Positions 15,186 to 23,344 of a DNA stretch of 64,000 nucleotides are shown here, one piece after another. The notes under the pieces are model-generated. The model was given only the letters and a program-made list of their open reading frames with translations. It was not told where the DNA came from and made no database searches. The position numbers were made by a program, and so were the translations under genes. Each line of letters begins with the position of its first letter. Position 1 is the first letter of the stretch. Origin of the DNA: Pseudomonas tohonis (GTDB taxonomy: Bacteria > Pseudomonadota > Gammaproteobacteria > Pseudomonadales > Pseudomonadaceae); the NCBI RefSeq assembly GCF_012767755.2, contig NZ_AP023189.1:3226001-3290000 (forward strand), given 5' to 3'.

Positions 15186-16049
15186 GTGGACATCGACCTG
15201 GCGCGCACCTTCCTCGAAATCGTCCGCAGCGGCAGCTTCGTCGCCGCTGCCGAGCGCCTGCACGTGACCCAGACGGCGATCACCGCGCGGGTGCAGAACC
15301 TGGAGAACCAGCTGGGCTGCAAGCTCTTCGTGCGCAACCGTGCCGGCGCACGGCTGACGGCCGAAGGCGAGGTGTTCATCGGCCATGCCACGCAACTGGT
15401 GCAGACCTGGGAGGCCGCAAGGCGCGACCTGCCGCTGCCCAAGGGCTACCGCGACCTGCTCGCCATCGGCGGCGAACAGAGCCTGAGTAACCCGCTGCTG
15501 CTGGGCTGGATGAGCCGCTTGCGCGAGCGCATTCCTTCCCACGCGGTACGCGTCGAGGTCGCACCCGGCCAGCAGTTGCAGAAGCAGCTGGAGCTGGGCC
15601 TGCTGGATGCGGCGCTGGTCTACCAGCCCGAATACTGGCCGGGCATGCAGGTGGAGCAATTGCTGGAGGAGAAGTTGATCCTGATCCGTTCCACCACCCA
15701 CCCCGAGCCCTACGTGCAGGTGGACTGGGGCCCGACCTTCCGCCAGCAGCACGACGCCGCGCTGCCGGACAAGGCCCGCGCCGCAGTGACGGTGAACCTG
15801 GGGCCGCTGGCGCTGCAGTTCATCCTCCAGCACGGCGGTTCGGGGTATTTCCGTACCCGCGTGGTGCAGAGCTACCTGGACGGCGGCCAGCTCGAACGCG
15901 TGGAACGCGCCCCCGAATTCACCTACCCGACCTACCTGGTCTATTCCCGCGACAAGGATTCACCGTTGCTGCAGCAGGCCATCGCCGTGCTGCGCGAGGT
16001 GGTGAGCGAGGACATCGACTGGTCGCAGCGCTGGGAAGCGACGCTCTGA
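15186..16049 (+). CDS. LysR-family transcriptional regulator
   Basis: A 287-residue regulator. The N-terminal winged helix-turn-helix (FLEIVRSGSFVAAAERLHVT, ~9-28, then LGCKLFVRNRAGARLTAEG) is typical of LysR proteins; the C-terminal ~200 residues form the periplasmic-binding-like effector domain. It starts at a GTG (15186), the only start that gives a full LysR N-terminus. It is divergent from the third pilin copy and convergent with the HPP gene, so the target is not obvious. The effector is unknown. Confidence 0.85.
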   Translation: MDIDLARTFLEIVRSGSFVAAAERLHVTQTAITARVQNLENQLGCKLFVRNRAGARLTAEGEVFIGHATQLVQTWEAARRDLPLPKGYRDLLAIGGEQSLSNPLLLGWMSRLRERIPSHAVRVEVAPGQQLQKQLELGLLDAALVYQPEYWPGMQVEQLLEEKLILIRSTTHPEPYVQVDWGPTFRQQHDAALPDKARAAVTVNLGPLALQFILQHGGSGYFRTRVVQSYLDGGQLERVERAPEFTYPTYLVYSRDKDSPLLQQAIAVLREVVSEDIDWSQRWEATL

Positions 16050-16073
16050 GGGCCAGCCTGCGCAGGGCTGGTC

Positions 16074-16150
16074 CGGTGGATCACCGCGTTCGCGAGGATG
16101 ACGAGGTGGCGGGGAGCGTCCCTGTTTGCACCGTCACCCCCGCAAGGGGG
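16074..16150. repeat. REP-like inverted pair (family A, degenerate)
   Basis: A degraded copy of the pair seen at 2622: GGTGGATCACCGCG.TCGCGAGGATGACG, then TGCACCGTCACCCCCGCAAGGGGG. It lies between convergent genes, next to a short CCAGCC/GGCTGG hairpin (16053-16071). Confidence 0.65.
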
Positions 16151-16177
16151 AGGCGTCCCTACGGGGCCGCGTGAGCC

Positions 16178-17362
16178 TCAGCTCGCTACCTTCAGCGCGG
16201 GTGCCGGAGCCTGGGCGGTGAGGTCCTTGAGCCAATGGCGGTAGAGGCCGCCGATCAGATCGCTCTGAGTCACCAGACCCACCAGCTTCTCGTCGTCACC
16301 CAGCACCGGCAGGCAGTGCAGGCCCTGGTCGGAGAGCATCGACACCAGCACGCCGATATCGGTATCGCGCTTCACGCAGCGCACCGAGCGGGTCATGAGT
16401 TCACCCAGGCGTGGGGCGGGGCGGTGGCGCAGGCGGCCGAACAGCGAGCCGGGCGTCTCGTCCCGGGCGTGGCGGAACAGGTCGCCGGGGGTGACGATGC
16501 CCACCAGCTGCTTCTGCTCGTCGAGCACCGGCAGCGCCTTGATGTGGTGCTTCTCGAACAGTTTCCAGGCCTGCTCGCGGGTGGTTTGCGCGGTGGCGGT
16601 GAGCAGGTCGCGGGACATGATCTGCCCGGCCGTGACCTGGCCCACGCTGCGGCGCAGGGCGTTGCGTTCGGTCTGGCGCAGCAGGCGCTCCAGGTCGTCG
16701 CGGGTGATGTCGACGAACTCGCCGAACTCCTCGAGCGCCTGGTCCAGGTCTTCATCAGAAAACACGCCACGCTCGCTGGGCAGTGGGTCGGCGGTCAGGT
16801 GCTGGCCGACGCGGGCCTGGCTCGTCGCGGTGCTCAGGGCGCTGCGGGTGAGGCGGTTATAGGCCAGGGCGACCGCCACCAGCAGGGCGGAACCGAGCAG
16901 CACCGGCCAGGCGACGGCGAAGCCCTGGGCTTCGAACGCGGGGCCGCCCAGGGCCACCGACACGGCCAGCGCCGTACCCGGTGGGTGGAGGCAGCGCAGG
17001 CCGTACATGGCCAGCACGGTCACGGCCAGGCCCAGGGTCGCGGCCAGCACGGAGTGGTCGATCCAGAGCCCGGCGGCCGTGCCCACCAGGGCCGCCACCA
17101 GGTTGCCCATCACCACCGACCAGGGTTGCGCCAGCGGGCTGGAGGCGACGGCGAACACCAGCAGCGAGCTGGCGCCGAGCGGGCCGGCCAGGCGCAGGGT
17201 GATCTCGCTGCCGAACACATGGCTACAGGCGATGCAGCACAGCGCCAGCCCCATACAGGCACCCAATGCGGCACGCAGCCATTCCCCGGGGTGCGCGGTA
17301 CGTGGGGCGGGGGCCAGGCGCTTGCGCCAGCGCTGCCAGAGGGCGTCCGGGTTCTCGTGCAT
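16178..17362 (-). CDS. HPP-family membrane protein with two CBS domains
   Basis: A 394-residue inner-membrane protein. The N-terminal ~190 residues contain about four to five hydrophobic segments and the family motif YGLRCLHPPGTALAVSVALG, which gives the HPP family its name. The C-terminal half holds two CBS motifs (IMSRDLLTATAQTTREQAWK... and LMTRSVRCVKRDTDIGVLV...), which usually bind adenine nucleotides and tune the membrane part. HPP proteins are linked to nitrite transport in plants and cyanobacteria; the bacterial substrate is uncertain. The start MHENPDALW at 17362 was chosen over a longer frame that would read through an upstream terminator-like hairpin. Confidence 0.8.
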   Translation of the reverse strand: MHENPDALWQRWRKRLAPAPRTAHPGEWLRAALGACMGLALCCIACSHVFGSEITLRLAGPLGASSLLVFAVASSPLAQPWSVVMGNLVAALVGTAAGLWIDHSVLAATLGLAVTVLAMYGLRCLHPPGTALAVSVALGGPAFEAQGFAVAWPVLLGSALLVAVALAYNRLTRSALSTATSQARVGQHLTADPLPSERGVFSDEDLDQALEEFGEFVDITRDDLERLLRQTERNALRRSVGQVTAGQIMSRDLLTATAQTTREQAWKLFEKHHIKALPVLDEQKQLVGIVTPGDLFRHARDETPGSLFGRLRHRPAPRLGELMTRSVRCVKRDTDIGVLVSMLSDQGLHCLPVLGDDEKLVGLVTQSDLIGGLYRHWLKDLTAQAPAPALKVAS

Positions 17363-17397
17363 CGGGGTTCGTTCGCTTTTCAGTCGTTCGGGGCGAT

Positions 17398-17425
17398 AAA
17401 AAAAGGCCCATAAAGGGCCCTGCAG
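17398..17425 (-). terminator. Terminator-like hairpin in the leader of the HPP gene
   Basis: Read on the minus strand: GGGCCC-TTTAT-GGGCC followed by eight Ts, ending about 36 bases before the HPP start codon. No minus-strand gene lies upstream that would need it. It is therefore a candidate attenuator for the HPP gene, or the 3' end of a small RNA starting somewhere in 17430-17600. Confidence 0.6.
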
Positions 17426-17674
17426 GAGTCCCACTGCGTGCGCGGGAGGGGTGCCATCCCTGACATGGAACAGGGCTAAGGGTGGTGCAAGCGTTGCCGC
17501 AGCCGGCGTGGCCGGGCGGCGAGATGGTGCGCATGCTACGGGCGGCATCAGCCATGCCGCCAATGAATAATATTGCTCGTTCGGTGCAATTTATTTGAAT
17601 CAAAGGCGCCTCCCTTCGCCTGGGCAAGGGCCCGGTGCCGGCGTAGCATCGGCTCCCTCCAGGCATTCGAGGCG

Positions 17675-18388
17675 ATGGCGATTATGCAGCGGCATACGGT
17701 GGGCGCAGGGCTGGACGCGGAGCGGCAACTGCTGGACAGGATCTACGACGGGCAGCACGACAGCGGCCTGCTGCTGTGGCGACCGCTGCACGCGGCGCTG
17801 GTCATGCCCCGGCGCATGAGCCGCCTGCCGGCCTTCGAGGTGGCCCAGCGCGCCTGCCTCGAACAGGGGTGGCCCATCGCCCTGCGTGACACCGGGGGCG
17901 AGCCGGTGCCGCAATCATCGGCGGTGCTCAATGTCGCCCTGGCCTATGCGGTGCCGCGTGAGGAGAACGAGCTGACGCGCATCGAGACCGCCTACCTGCG
18001 GCTGTGCCAGCCCCTGTGCGACTGGCTGGCCGACCTGGGCCTGGAGCCGGGGCTGGGCGAGGTGGAGGGTGCCTTCTGCGATGGCCGCTTCAACGTCAAC
18101 CTGGAGGGCCGCAAGCTGGTGGGCACCGCCCAGCGCTGGCGTCGGCGGCAAAGCGATGGTCGCCACGTGGTGCTGGCCCACGGCGCCATCCTCATGGGCA
18201 ACCAGCGTGAAGCCATGGTGGAGGTGGTCAACACCTTCTATCGCGTGTGCGGCCTGGGCACCCGCTGCCGTGCCGGCAGCCACATCGCCCTGGAGGAGTG
18301 CCGCGCGGATGCCTGGGATGCCAGCGGGCAGCTTGCCGGGTATTACCGGCGGATGCTGGGCGCCGCCGGAATCGATACCGACCTGTAG
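17675..18388 (+). CDS. Lipoate-protein ligase A family protein
   Basis: A 237-residue protein of the biotin/lipoate ligase (BPL_LplA_LipB) fold. Recognisable parts are LLLWRPLHAALVMPRRMSR (~28-46), the conserved RDTGGEPVPQSSAVLNVALA in place of the RRxxGGG loop, and FNVNLEGRKLVGTAQRWRRR with the catalytic-type Lys (~152). Family members transfer lipoate or octanoate onto lipoyl domains. The altered glycine loop leaves it open whether this one is an active ligase. The start at 17675 (MAIMQRH) was preferred to the open frame upstream because of the CGAGGCG site. It is divergent from the HPP gene. Confidence 0.7.
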   Translation: MAIMQRHTVGAGLDAERQLLDRIYDGQHDSGLLLWRPLHAALVMPRRMSRLPAFEVAQRACLEQGWPIALRDTGGEPVPQSSAVLNVALAYAVPREENELTRIETAYLRLCQPLCDWLADLGLEPGLGEVEGAFCDGRFNVNLEGRKLVGTAQRWRRRQSDGRHVVLAHGAILMGNQREAMVEVVNTFYRVCGLGTRCRAGSHIALEECRADAWDASGQLAGYYRRMLGAAGIDTDL

Positions 18389-18681
18389 CCCGGGCTTCAG
18401 CCTGGAGAAGGACCCCACCTGCATGGTGCGGAAGTCTCGGTTCGTAGGATGGGTAGAGCGAAGCGAAACCCATGCGGCGGAAGGCCACGCGCATCCAGAA
18501 CCGAGCGAAGAAATGTGGAGCGGCGATCCCAGGCAAGAACGGTGGGCTGAAGCGGAGCGCCGCCCGGCCCACCCTACGGAGCTGGCCTCTGAAGCCGCAC
18601 AAGTGGCTCAGGTTGGCCGTTGGGTACGCATCACCTTCTCGGTGCGCGCGGCACACCCTGCAAGGTGCCGCCGCTTTCCGG
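18389..18681. repeat. Intergenic repeats of the GTAGGATGGGTAGAGCG type (family E)
   Basis: A 31-base unit at 18443-18473 is the reverse complement, with one mismatch, of 48920-48950. Related GGTGGGCTGAAGCGGAGC and CCCACCCTACGGAGC motifs follow to about 18580. No gene is seen; these are non-coding repeats. Confidence 0.7.
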
Positions 18682-18915
18682 TCAGCGGTAGATGAAGGCG
18701 AGGGTGCCGGCGATGACCAGCACCACGGCGACCAGGGTACGGGCCACCCAGGGGGCGGCGAGCCAGACACCCGCCACGCCGGCCACCTGGCCGATGTTCT
18801 TCTCCGAGAGCAGGCGCGGGTTGGCGCCGCCCTTGATCGGATAGCCGCATTGCGGGCAGCTCGGGGCCTGGTCGGAGATGGAACGCTTGCATTCGGGGCA
18901 GTCGATGAGGGCCAC
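18682..18915 (-). CDS. Small zinc-ribbon membrane protein
   Basis: A 77-residue protein starting at a GTG (18915) after AAGGAGTTCC. Its N-terminus is a zinc ribbon with two CxxC knuckles (DCPECKRSISDQAPSCPQCG), followed by a linker and one or two hydrophobic segments (VAGVWLAAPWVARTLVAVVL). It is probably anchored in the inner membrane with the ribbon in the cytoplasm. No function is known for such proteins and no neighbour suggests one. Confidence 0.7.
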   Translation of the reverse strand: MALIDCPECKRSISDQAPSCPQCGYPIKGGANPRLLSEKNIGQVAGVAGVWLAAPWVARTLVAVVLVIAGTLAFIYR

Positions 18916-18995
18916 GTCGGGAACTCCTTGTCAGTGATCGTGCAGACCTTCTGACAAGGCGCGGGTGGCCCGGTTCAGCCGCCTGTCGCCTCCAC

Positions 18996-21461
18996 CTAGA
19001 AGTCGAGGGTCGCCGAGACCTTGAGGGTGCGCGGTGCGCCCTGGGTCAGGTAGCCGCCGTAGGCGGATTCCCAGTAGTCCTCGTTGGCCAGGTTCTCCAG
19101 CCCGGCGCGCAGGGTGATGTCGTGCTCATCCAGCGTGAAGGCGTAGCGCGCGCCCAGGTCGATGCGGGTCCAGGCGGGGATGCTCAGGGTGTTGCCCGAG
19201 TCGTAGTACTGGCCGCCGGTGCGTTGCAGCAGGGCATTGACCGCCAGCCCGTCCACCCCGGGCACATCCCAGTCGGCGCTGAGGTTGTACTGGAATTCCG
19301 GCACGCCGACGGCGCGGTTGCCGTCGTTGGCGCCGTTGGCCGTCCCCGTGAGCTCGGTGTCCATCAGGGTGCCGCCGGCCAGCAGCCGCAGGCCCTGGGT
19401 CGGCTCGCCGAACACGCTGAACTCGATGCCCTTGTTGCGCTGCTCGGCATCCACGCTGTAGACGCCACCACTGGTCATGCCCTGGGGCTGTTCGATGCGG
19501 TACACGCCGAGCTGGGCGCCGAAGGTGCCCTGGTCGAACTTGATGCCGGCCTCGATCTGGCGGGTGCGGTAGGGCGCGAACATCTGCCCCGAGTTGCTCG
19601 CGGTGCTGGGGGCGATCGGGCCGGGGGCCAGGCCTTCGATGCGGTTGGCATAGAGGGAGATCGAGTCGGTGGCCTTGAGCACCAGGCCGTACACGGGCGT
19701 GGTGATCGAGGCGTCGTAGTCGGACGTGCGAACGCCCGCGGTGGACCAGCCATCGGTGGCGATGGACTGGCGGCGAACGCCCAGGGTCAGCAGCGCGCGC
19801 TCGTCGAAGAAGCCGAGGGTGTCCGACACCGCCACGCTGCGTGCCTTGCTGGAGCCGGTCTTGCCGGGGTGGTGAAGGTCGCCGTTGCGAGTCGGCGTCG
19901 GTTCGGGGCTGGGGAAGGGGTCGTAGAGGTTCCCCGGCAGGCGATTGCCGGCGCTGGTGGACTGGTTGGCGCTGCGGTATTCCCGCCAGTTCCCCGTCAG
20001 CCCGGCGTTGAATTGATGTGTCACCGCGCCGGTCTCGAAGTGGCCCCGCAGCCCACTGCTCAGGCTGTCGCTTTCCTCGTCACGCGGGGCATAGAGCCGG
20101 CCGACGCGCCCGGTGCCGTCCGCCGCGCTGACATAGAGGGAGGAATACACGCCATTCTCCCGGGTGTACTTGCTGCCGACGGAGAGGTAGCCGCTCCAGC
20201 TGTCGTCGAAGTCGTACTCGGCGTTGAGCATGCCGTAGGTGTCTTCCAGCTGCGACCAGGCCCAGGGCTGCGAGTAGCTGTGGTCGGCATCCGGCACCTT
20301 GGGCACCTTCGTCAGGGTCGGGGGCGGTGGCGTGACCAGGTAGACGACCGAGCGGCCGTCGTTGATGCGCTGCTTCTGGTAGCCGAAATCGCCGGACAGG
20401 CGCAGGCGGTCGCCCCGGTAGTCGAGGCCGACGCTGAACAGGCTGAAGTGCTGGTGCTCGTCGTCCACCGCCGTCTCGCCGTCGCGCTTGGCCATGTTGA
20501 CCCGCACGCCGAAGCGGTCGTCCTCGCCGAACCGCTGGCCGAGGTCGACGTGGCCGCCGACGCGGTCGTCGCTGGCGTAATCCAGGGTCAGGCTGCGGGT
20601 CGGCTCGTCCTCGGCGCGCTTGGGCACGACGTTGATGTTGCCGCCGATGCCGCTGCCGCCGGGCGATACGCCATTGAGGAAGGCGCTGGAGCCCTTGAAC
20701 ACCTCCACGCGCTCCACCGCCTCGGTGGCGATGATCTGCCGGGGCAGTACGCCATAGAGGCCGTTGAAGGCGATGTCGTCGCTGAACAGGGCGAAGCCGC
20801 GGATCACGAACACCTGGGAGAAGTTGCCGAAGCCGTAGGACTGGCGCACCGCCGGGTCGCTGCGCAGCACGTCGCCGATGTTCTGCGACTGGCGGTTCTC
20901 GATCAGTTCGCGGGTGTAGCTGGAAAAGCTGAAGGGCACGTCCTGCATGTCCTGGTTGCCCAGCATGCCGATGCGCGCGCCGCGTGCCACCTGGCCGCCG
21001 GCGTAGCTTTCCGGCAGGCCGTCGCCGCGCAGCGCGCTGTCGCTGATGGTGGTCGCGCCCAGCTCCAGGCTTCCATCATTGGCCACGGGTACCAGGGTGT
21101 AACCGCTACCGCTGCTGGCGAGCTGGTAGCCGCTGCCGGCGAGCAGCGCCGCGAAGCCGTCCTGCACGCCGTAGCTGCCCTGCAGGCCGGGGCTTGTCCG
21201 GCCATCCAGCAGGCCCTGCTGGAAGGACAGCGGCACGCCGGCCTGGGCGGCGAACTGGGCGAGCACATGGCCCAGCGGCCCGGGGCCGATGGCGTACTGG
21301 CGCGTGGCGGCCTGCTGCGCGAGCGCCTCGGCCTGGGCCGGCTGGGCGAACGGTGCGGCGCAAAAAGCGAGGCCCATGGCCAGGCCCAGCGCGTGCAACG
21401 GAAGACGGGCCGGAGCCGGTGGGGTGGCGGGGCGACGCTGCTGGGGCGACCACGAAGTCAT
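18996..21461 (-). CDS. TonB-dependent siderophore receptor with signalling domain
   Basis: An 821-residue outer-membrane receptor. A long N-terminus with signal peptide (cleavage near AQPAQAEA, ~40) is followed by a secretin/TonB short N-terminal signalling domain (~48-115, YAIGPGPLGHVLAQFAAQAG). The plug (~150-290) has VFVIRGFALFSDDIAFNG and VERVEVFKGSSAFLNG, and a beta-barrel ends in the terminal Phe (TLKVSATLDF). The signalling domain marks it as a FpvA/FecA-type transducer that reports siderophore binding to the FecR-like protein encoded upstream. The chosen start follows CAGGAAAG; the frame open further upstream is not used. The siderophore is unknown. Confidence 0.9.
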   Translation of the reverse strand: MTSWSPQQRRPATPPAPARLPLHALGLAMGLAFCAAPFAQPAQAEALAQQAATRQYAIGPGPLGHVLAQFAAQAGVPLSFQQGLLDGRTSPGLQGSYGVQDGFAALLAGSGYQLASSGSGYTLVPVANDGSLELGATTISDSALRGDGLPESYAGGQVARGARIGMLGNQDMQDVPFSFSSYTRELIENRQSQNIGDVLRSDPAVRQSYGFGNFSQVFVIRGFALFSDDIAFNGLYGVLPRQIIATEAVERVEVFKGSSAFLNGVSPGGSGIGGNINVVPKRAEDEPTRSLTLDYASDDRVGGHVDLGQRFGEDDRFGVRVNMAKRDGETAVDDEHQHFSLFSVGLDYRGDRLRLSGDFGYQKQRINDGRSVVYLVTPPPPTLTKVPKVPDADHSYSQPWAWSQLEDTYGMLNAEYDFDDSWSGYLSVGSKYTRENGVYSSLYVSAADGTGRVGRLYAPRDEESDSLSSGLRGHFETGAVTHQFNAGLTGNWREYRSANQSTSAGNRLPGNLYDPFPSPEPTPTRNGDLHHPGKTGSSKARSVAVSDTLGFFDERALLTLGVRRQSIATDGWSTAGVRTSDYDASITTPVYGLVLKATDSISLYANRIEGLAPGPIAPSTASNSGQMFAPYRTRQIEAGIKFDQGTFGAQLGVYRIEQPQGMTSGGVYSVDAEQRNKGIEFSVFGEPTQGLRLLAGGTLMDTELTGTANGANDGNRAVGVPEFQYNLSADWDVPGVDGLAVNALLQRTGGQYYDSGNTLSIPAWTRIDLGARYAFTLDEHDITLRAGLENLANEDYWESAYGGYLTQGAPRTLKVSATLDF

Positions 21462-21637
21462 GCTGCTTTCCTGTCGACGCTTGGATGAAAGGGGTTCATC
21501 CAGCACACCGGACGAGATCGAAAAAGGTGTCAGGGGAGCGCGAAAATACGGTCCCGGGGGCGTGCGGCCCTGTTTCCAGGGGGGCGATCCGTGAAGCTGC
21601 GGCCCCGCAGCGGGGCACTGCGTGGGGCGCCTTTGGG

Positions 21638-22603
21638 TCAGGCGCTGGCTGCCGGCTCCAGGGTCACCCAGTAGCGGGTCAGGCGGGTGAGGGTGATGGG
21701 CAGGGTGTCCTGCAGCAGGCGCAGGCTGGCGTCGGTGTCGCGCAGCGGGAAGGCGCCGGAGACCCGCAGGTCGGCGATACCCGGGTGGCAGCGCAGCACG
21801 CCGGGGCGGTAGCGCCCCAGTTCACCCACCAGCTCGGCCAGGCGCATGTCCTGGGCCAGCAGCATGCCGGTTTCCCAAGCGCTGGCCGCCGGGTCGAGGG
21901 GCGCGCTGGGCAGCAGGCGGTCGCGCTCGAAGGCGGATTGCCGGCCGGCCTCGATCACCTGCGAGTCGCCGCGCCCGGCGTTGCTGACCCGCACCGCGCC
22001 TTCCATCACCGCCACGCGGCAGCGCGCGCCGTCCAGGCGCAGGGCGAAGCGGGTGCCCAGTGCCTGGGCGACGCCCTGTGGCGTTTCCACCAGGAAGGGG
22101 CGGGGGCTGGGCGAGGGGTCCCTGGCGGTGGTGATCAGCACTTCGCCGCTGAACAGGCGCAGGCGGCGGCTGGTCATGTCGAAGGCCACATCGATGGCGC
22201 TGGCGGTGTTGAGCAGCAGGCGGCTGCCATCGGGCAGGTGCAGGTCCTTCTGTTCGCCGGTGGCGGTGCGCAGGTCGGCGCTCCAGTCCTGCCAGGGCAG
22301 CTGGCGCCAGGCGGTCCAGGCGACGGGGGCGGCGAGCAGCAGCATGCCCAGACGGGCGATGGCCTGGCGGCGGCCGAGCCCCTTGCGCGCGGCGCGGTCC
22401 AGGGTCTGCAGCGCCAGGTTGCCGGGCAGGTTGCGGAAGTCGCCGAGGATGCTCTCGGCACGGGCCCAGGCCAGCGCGTGCTGGGGGCTGCGGTTGCGCC
22501 ATTGCTGGATGGCGCGGTGGTCGTCTTCGGTGGCGCTGCCGGAATGCAGCTGCACCAGCCAGTCGGCGGCCTCGCCGAGGATCTGCGGGTCGATGCGGTT
22601 CAT
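21638..22603 (-). CDS. FecR-family anti-sigma/sigma regulator
   Basis: A 321-residue single-pass inner-membrane regulator. The N-terminal cytoplasmic part has the DUF4880 pattern (AADWLVQLHSGSATEDDHRA, then WRNRSPQHALAWARAE). A transmembrane segment lies near residues 85-100 (LGMLLLAAPVAWTAW). The periplasmic FecR domain has LPDGSRLLLNTASAIDVAFD and VETPQGVAQALGTRFALR. It would hold the sigma factor encoded upstream until the receptor's signalling domain contacts it. Its start overlaps the sigma-factor stop by one base. A short GC hairpin (21602-21616) separates it from the receptor gene. Confidence 0.9.
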   Translation of the reverse strand: MNRIDPQILGEAADWLVQLHSGSATEDDHRAIQQWRNRSPQHALAWARAESILGDFRNLPGNLALQTLDRAARKGLGRRQAIARLGMLLLAAPVAWTAWRQLPWQDWSADLRTATGEQKDLHLPDGSRLLLNTASAIDVAFDMTSRRLRLFSGEVLITTARDPSPSPRPFLVETPQGVAQALGTRFALRLDGARCRVAVMEGAVRVSNAGRGDSQVIEAGRQSAFERDRLLPSAPLDPAASAWETGMLLAQDMRLAELVGELGRYRPGVLRCHPGIADLRVSGAFPLRDTDASLRLLQDTLPITLTRLTRYWVTLEPAASA

Positions 22604-23109
22604 CAGGCCACGCTCAGGCAGGCGAGGAAGGCATCGCGCATGTAGCGCTTGACGCTGGCCAGCGACACGCCCAGGCGCGTGGCGATCTCGGCATAGCCCA
22701 GGCCTTCGAGCTGTGACAGCAGGAAGGCCTGGCGGGTCTTCGCGGGCATACCGGCCAGCAGCGCCTCGATGCGGCACAGGCTTTCCAGGATCAGCAACCG
22801 GGTCTCCGGCGAGGGCACCTCGGGCTCGGGCAGGTGGGCGATGCTTTCCAGGTAGGCCTGCTCGATGTCCTGGCGGCGCCAGCGGTCGATCACCAGGCCC
22901 TTGGCGATGTGGGTGAGCAGGGCGCGTGGTTCGCTGCCGAAGTCCCGGCCCGCCTGGCGGCCGAGCAGGCGCAGGAAGGTGTCATGGGCCAGGTCGGCGG
23001 CATCCCAGGCGTTGCCCAGGCGCCGGCTGAGCCAGGCGTGGAGCCAGCCGTGATGGTCGCTGTAGAGGGTGTGGATCTGGCGGTGGAGGGTCTGTTCGGC
23101 TGCCGGCAT
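22603..23109 (-). CDS. ECF sigma factor, FecI type
   Basis: A 168-residue iron-starvation sigma factor. Region 2 (AWDAADLAHDTFLRLLGRQA, ~28-47) and region 4 (LSQLEGLGYAEIATRLGVSL, ~130-149) are both clear. It probably transcribes the receptor gene at 18996 once released by the FecR partner. The ATG at 23109 gives MPAAEQTLHRQ. A Fur-like site lies about 40-60 bases upstream, so the sigma-fecR pair should be induced under iron limitation. Confidence 0.9.
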   Translation of the reverse strand: MPAAEQTLHRQIHTLYSDHHGWLHAWLSRRLGNAWDAADLAHDTFLRLLGRQAGRDFGSEPRALLTHIAKGLVIDRWRRQDIEQAYLESIAHLPEPEVPSPETRLLILESLCRIEALLAGMPAKTRQAFLLSQLEGLGYAEIATRLGVSLASVKRYMRDAFLACLSVA

Positions 23110-23149
23110 GGGCTACTGCGTCCGTCCGGGCGGCCCGCGCCTGGATGTA

Positions 23150-23170
23150 GATAAGAATTGATCTCATTCT
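23150..23170. promoter_or_regulatory. Fur-box-like sequence
   Basis: On the minus strand it reads AATGAGATCAATTCTTATC, close to the Pseudomonas Fur consensus (alternating AAT, GAGA and TTCTTAT blocks). It lies directly upstream of the FecI-type sigma gene, as expected for a Fur-repressed iron-starvation operon. Confidence 0.7.
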
Positions 23171-23344
23171 ATATTCGCGCCCGGAAAGCTGGCAATCACC
23201 GTGGCGGGCCGGCCGTCACCCCTGGGGGAGCGATGCGCCTGGCGTCGACGTTTCCAAGAGGTTTTTTTCACGAATTCTTGACCGACCGCTACCTAGGCTG
23301 CGAGCCGTCTCCTGCAACTCCTGCAGGGCCGTCGAGCGTCGTCC

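Noticed and set aside
17398..17600. Fluoride, guanidine or other known riboswitch before the HPP gene
   Set aside because: I could not match the conserved cores of those riboswitches by eye; only the terminator-like stem is certain. Kept as an unnamed leader candidate.
19122..21488. A 788-codon open frame on the plus strand opposite the TonB receptor gene
   Set aside because: It is a high-GC antisense shadow: no ribosome site, composition of Ala/Gly/Val/His typical of reversed coding DNA, and the minus-strand frame encodes a full receptor with signal, plug and terminal Phe.
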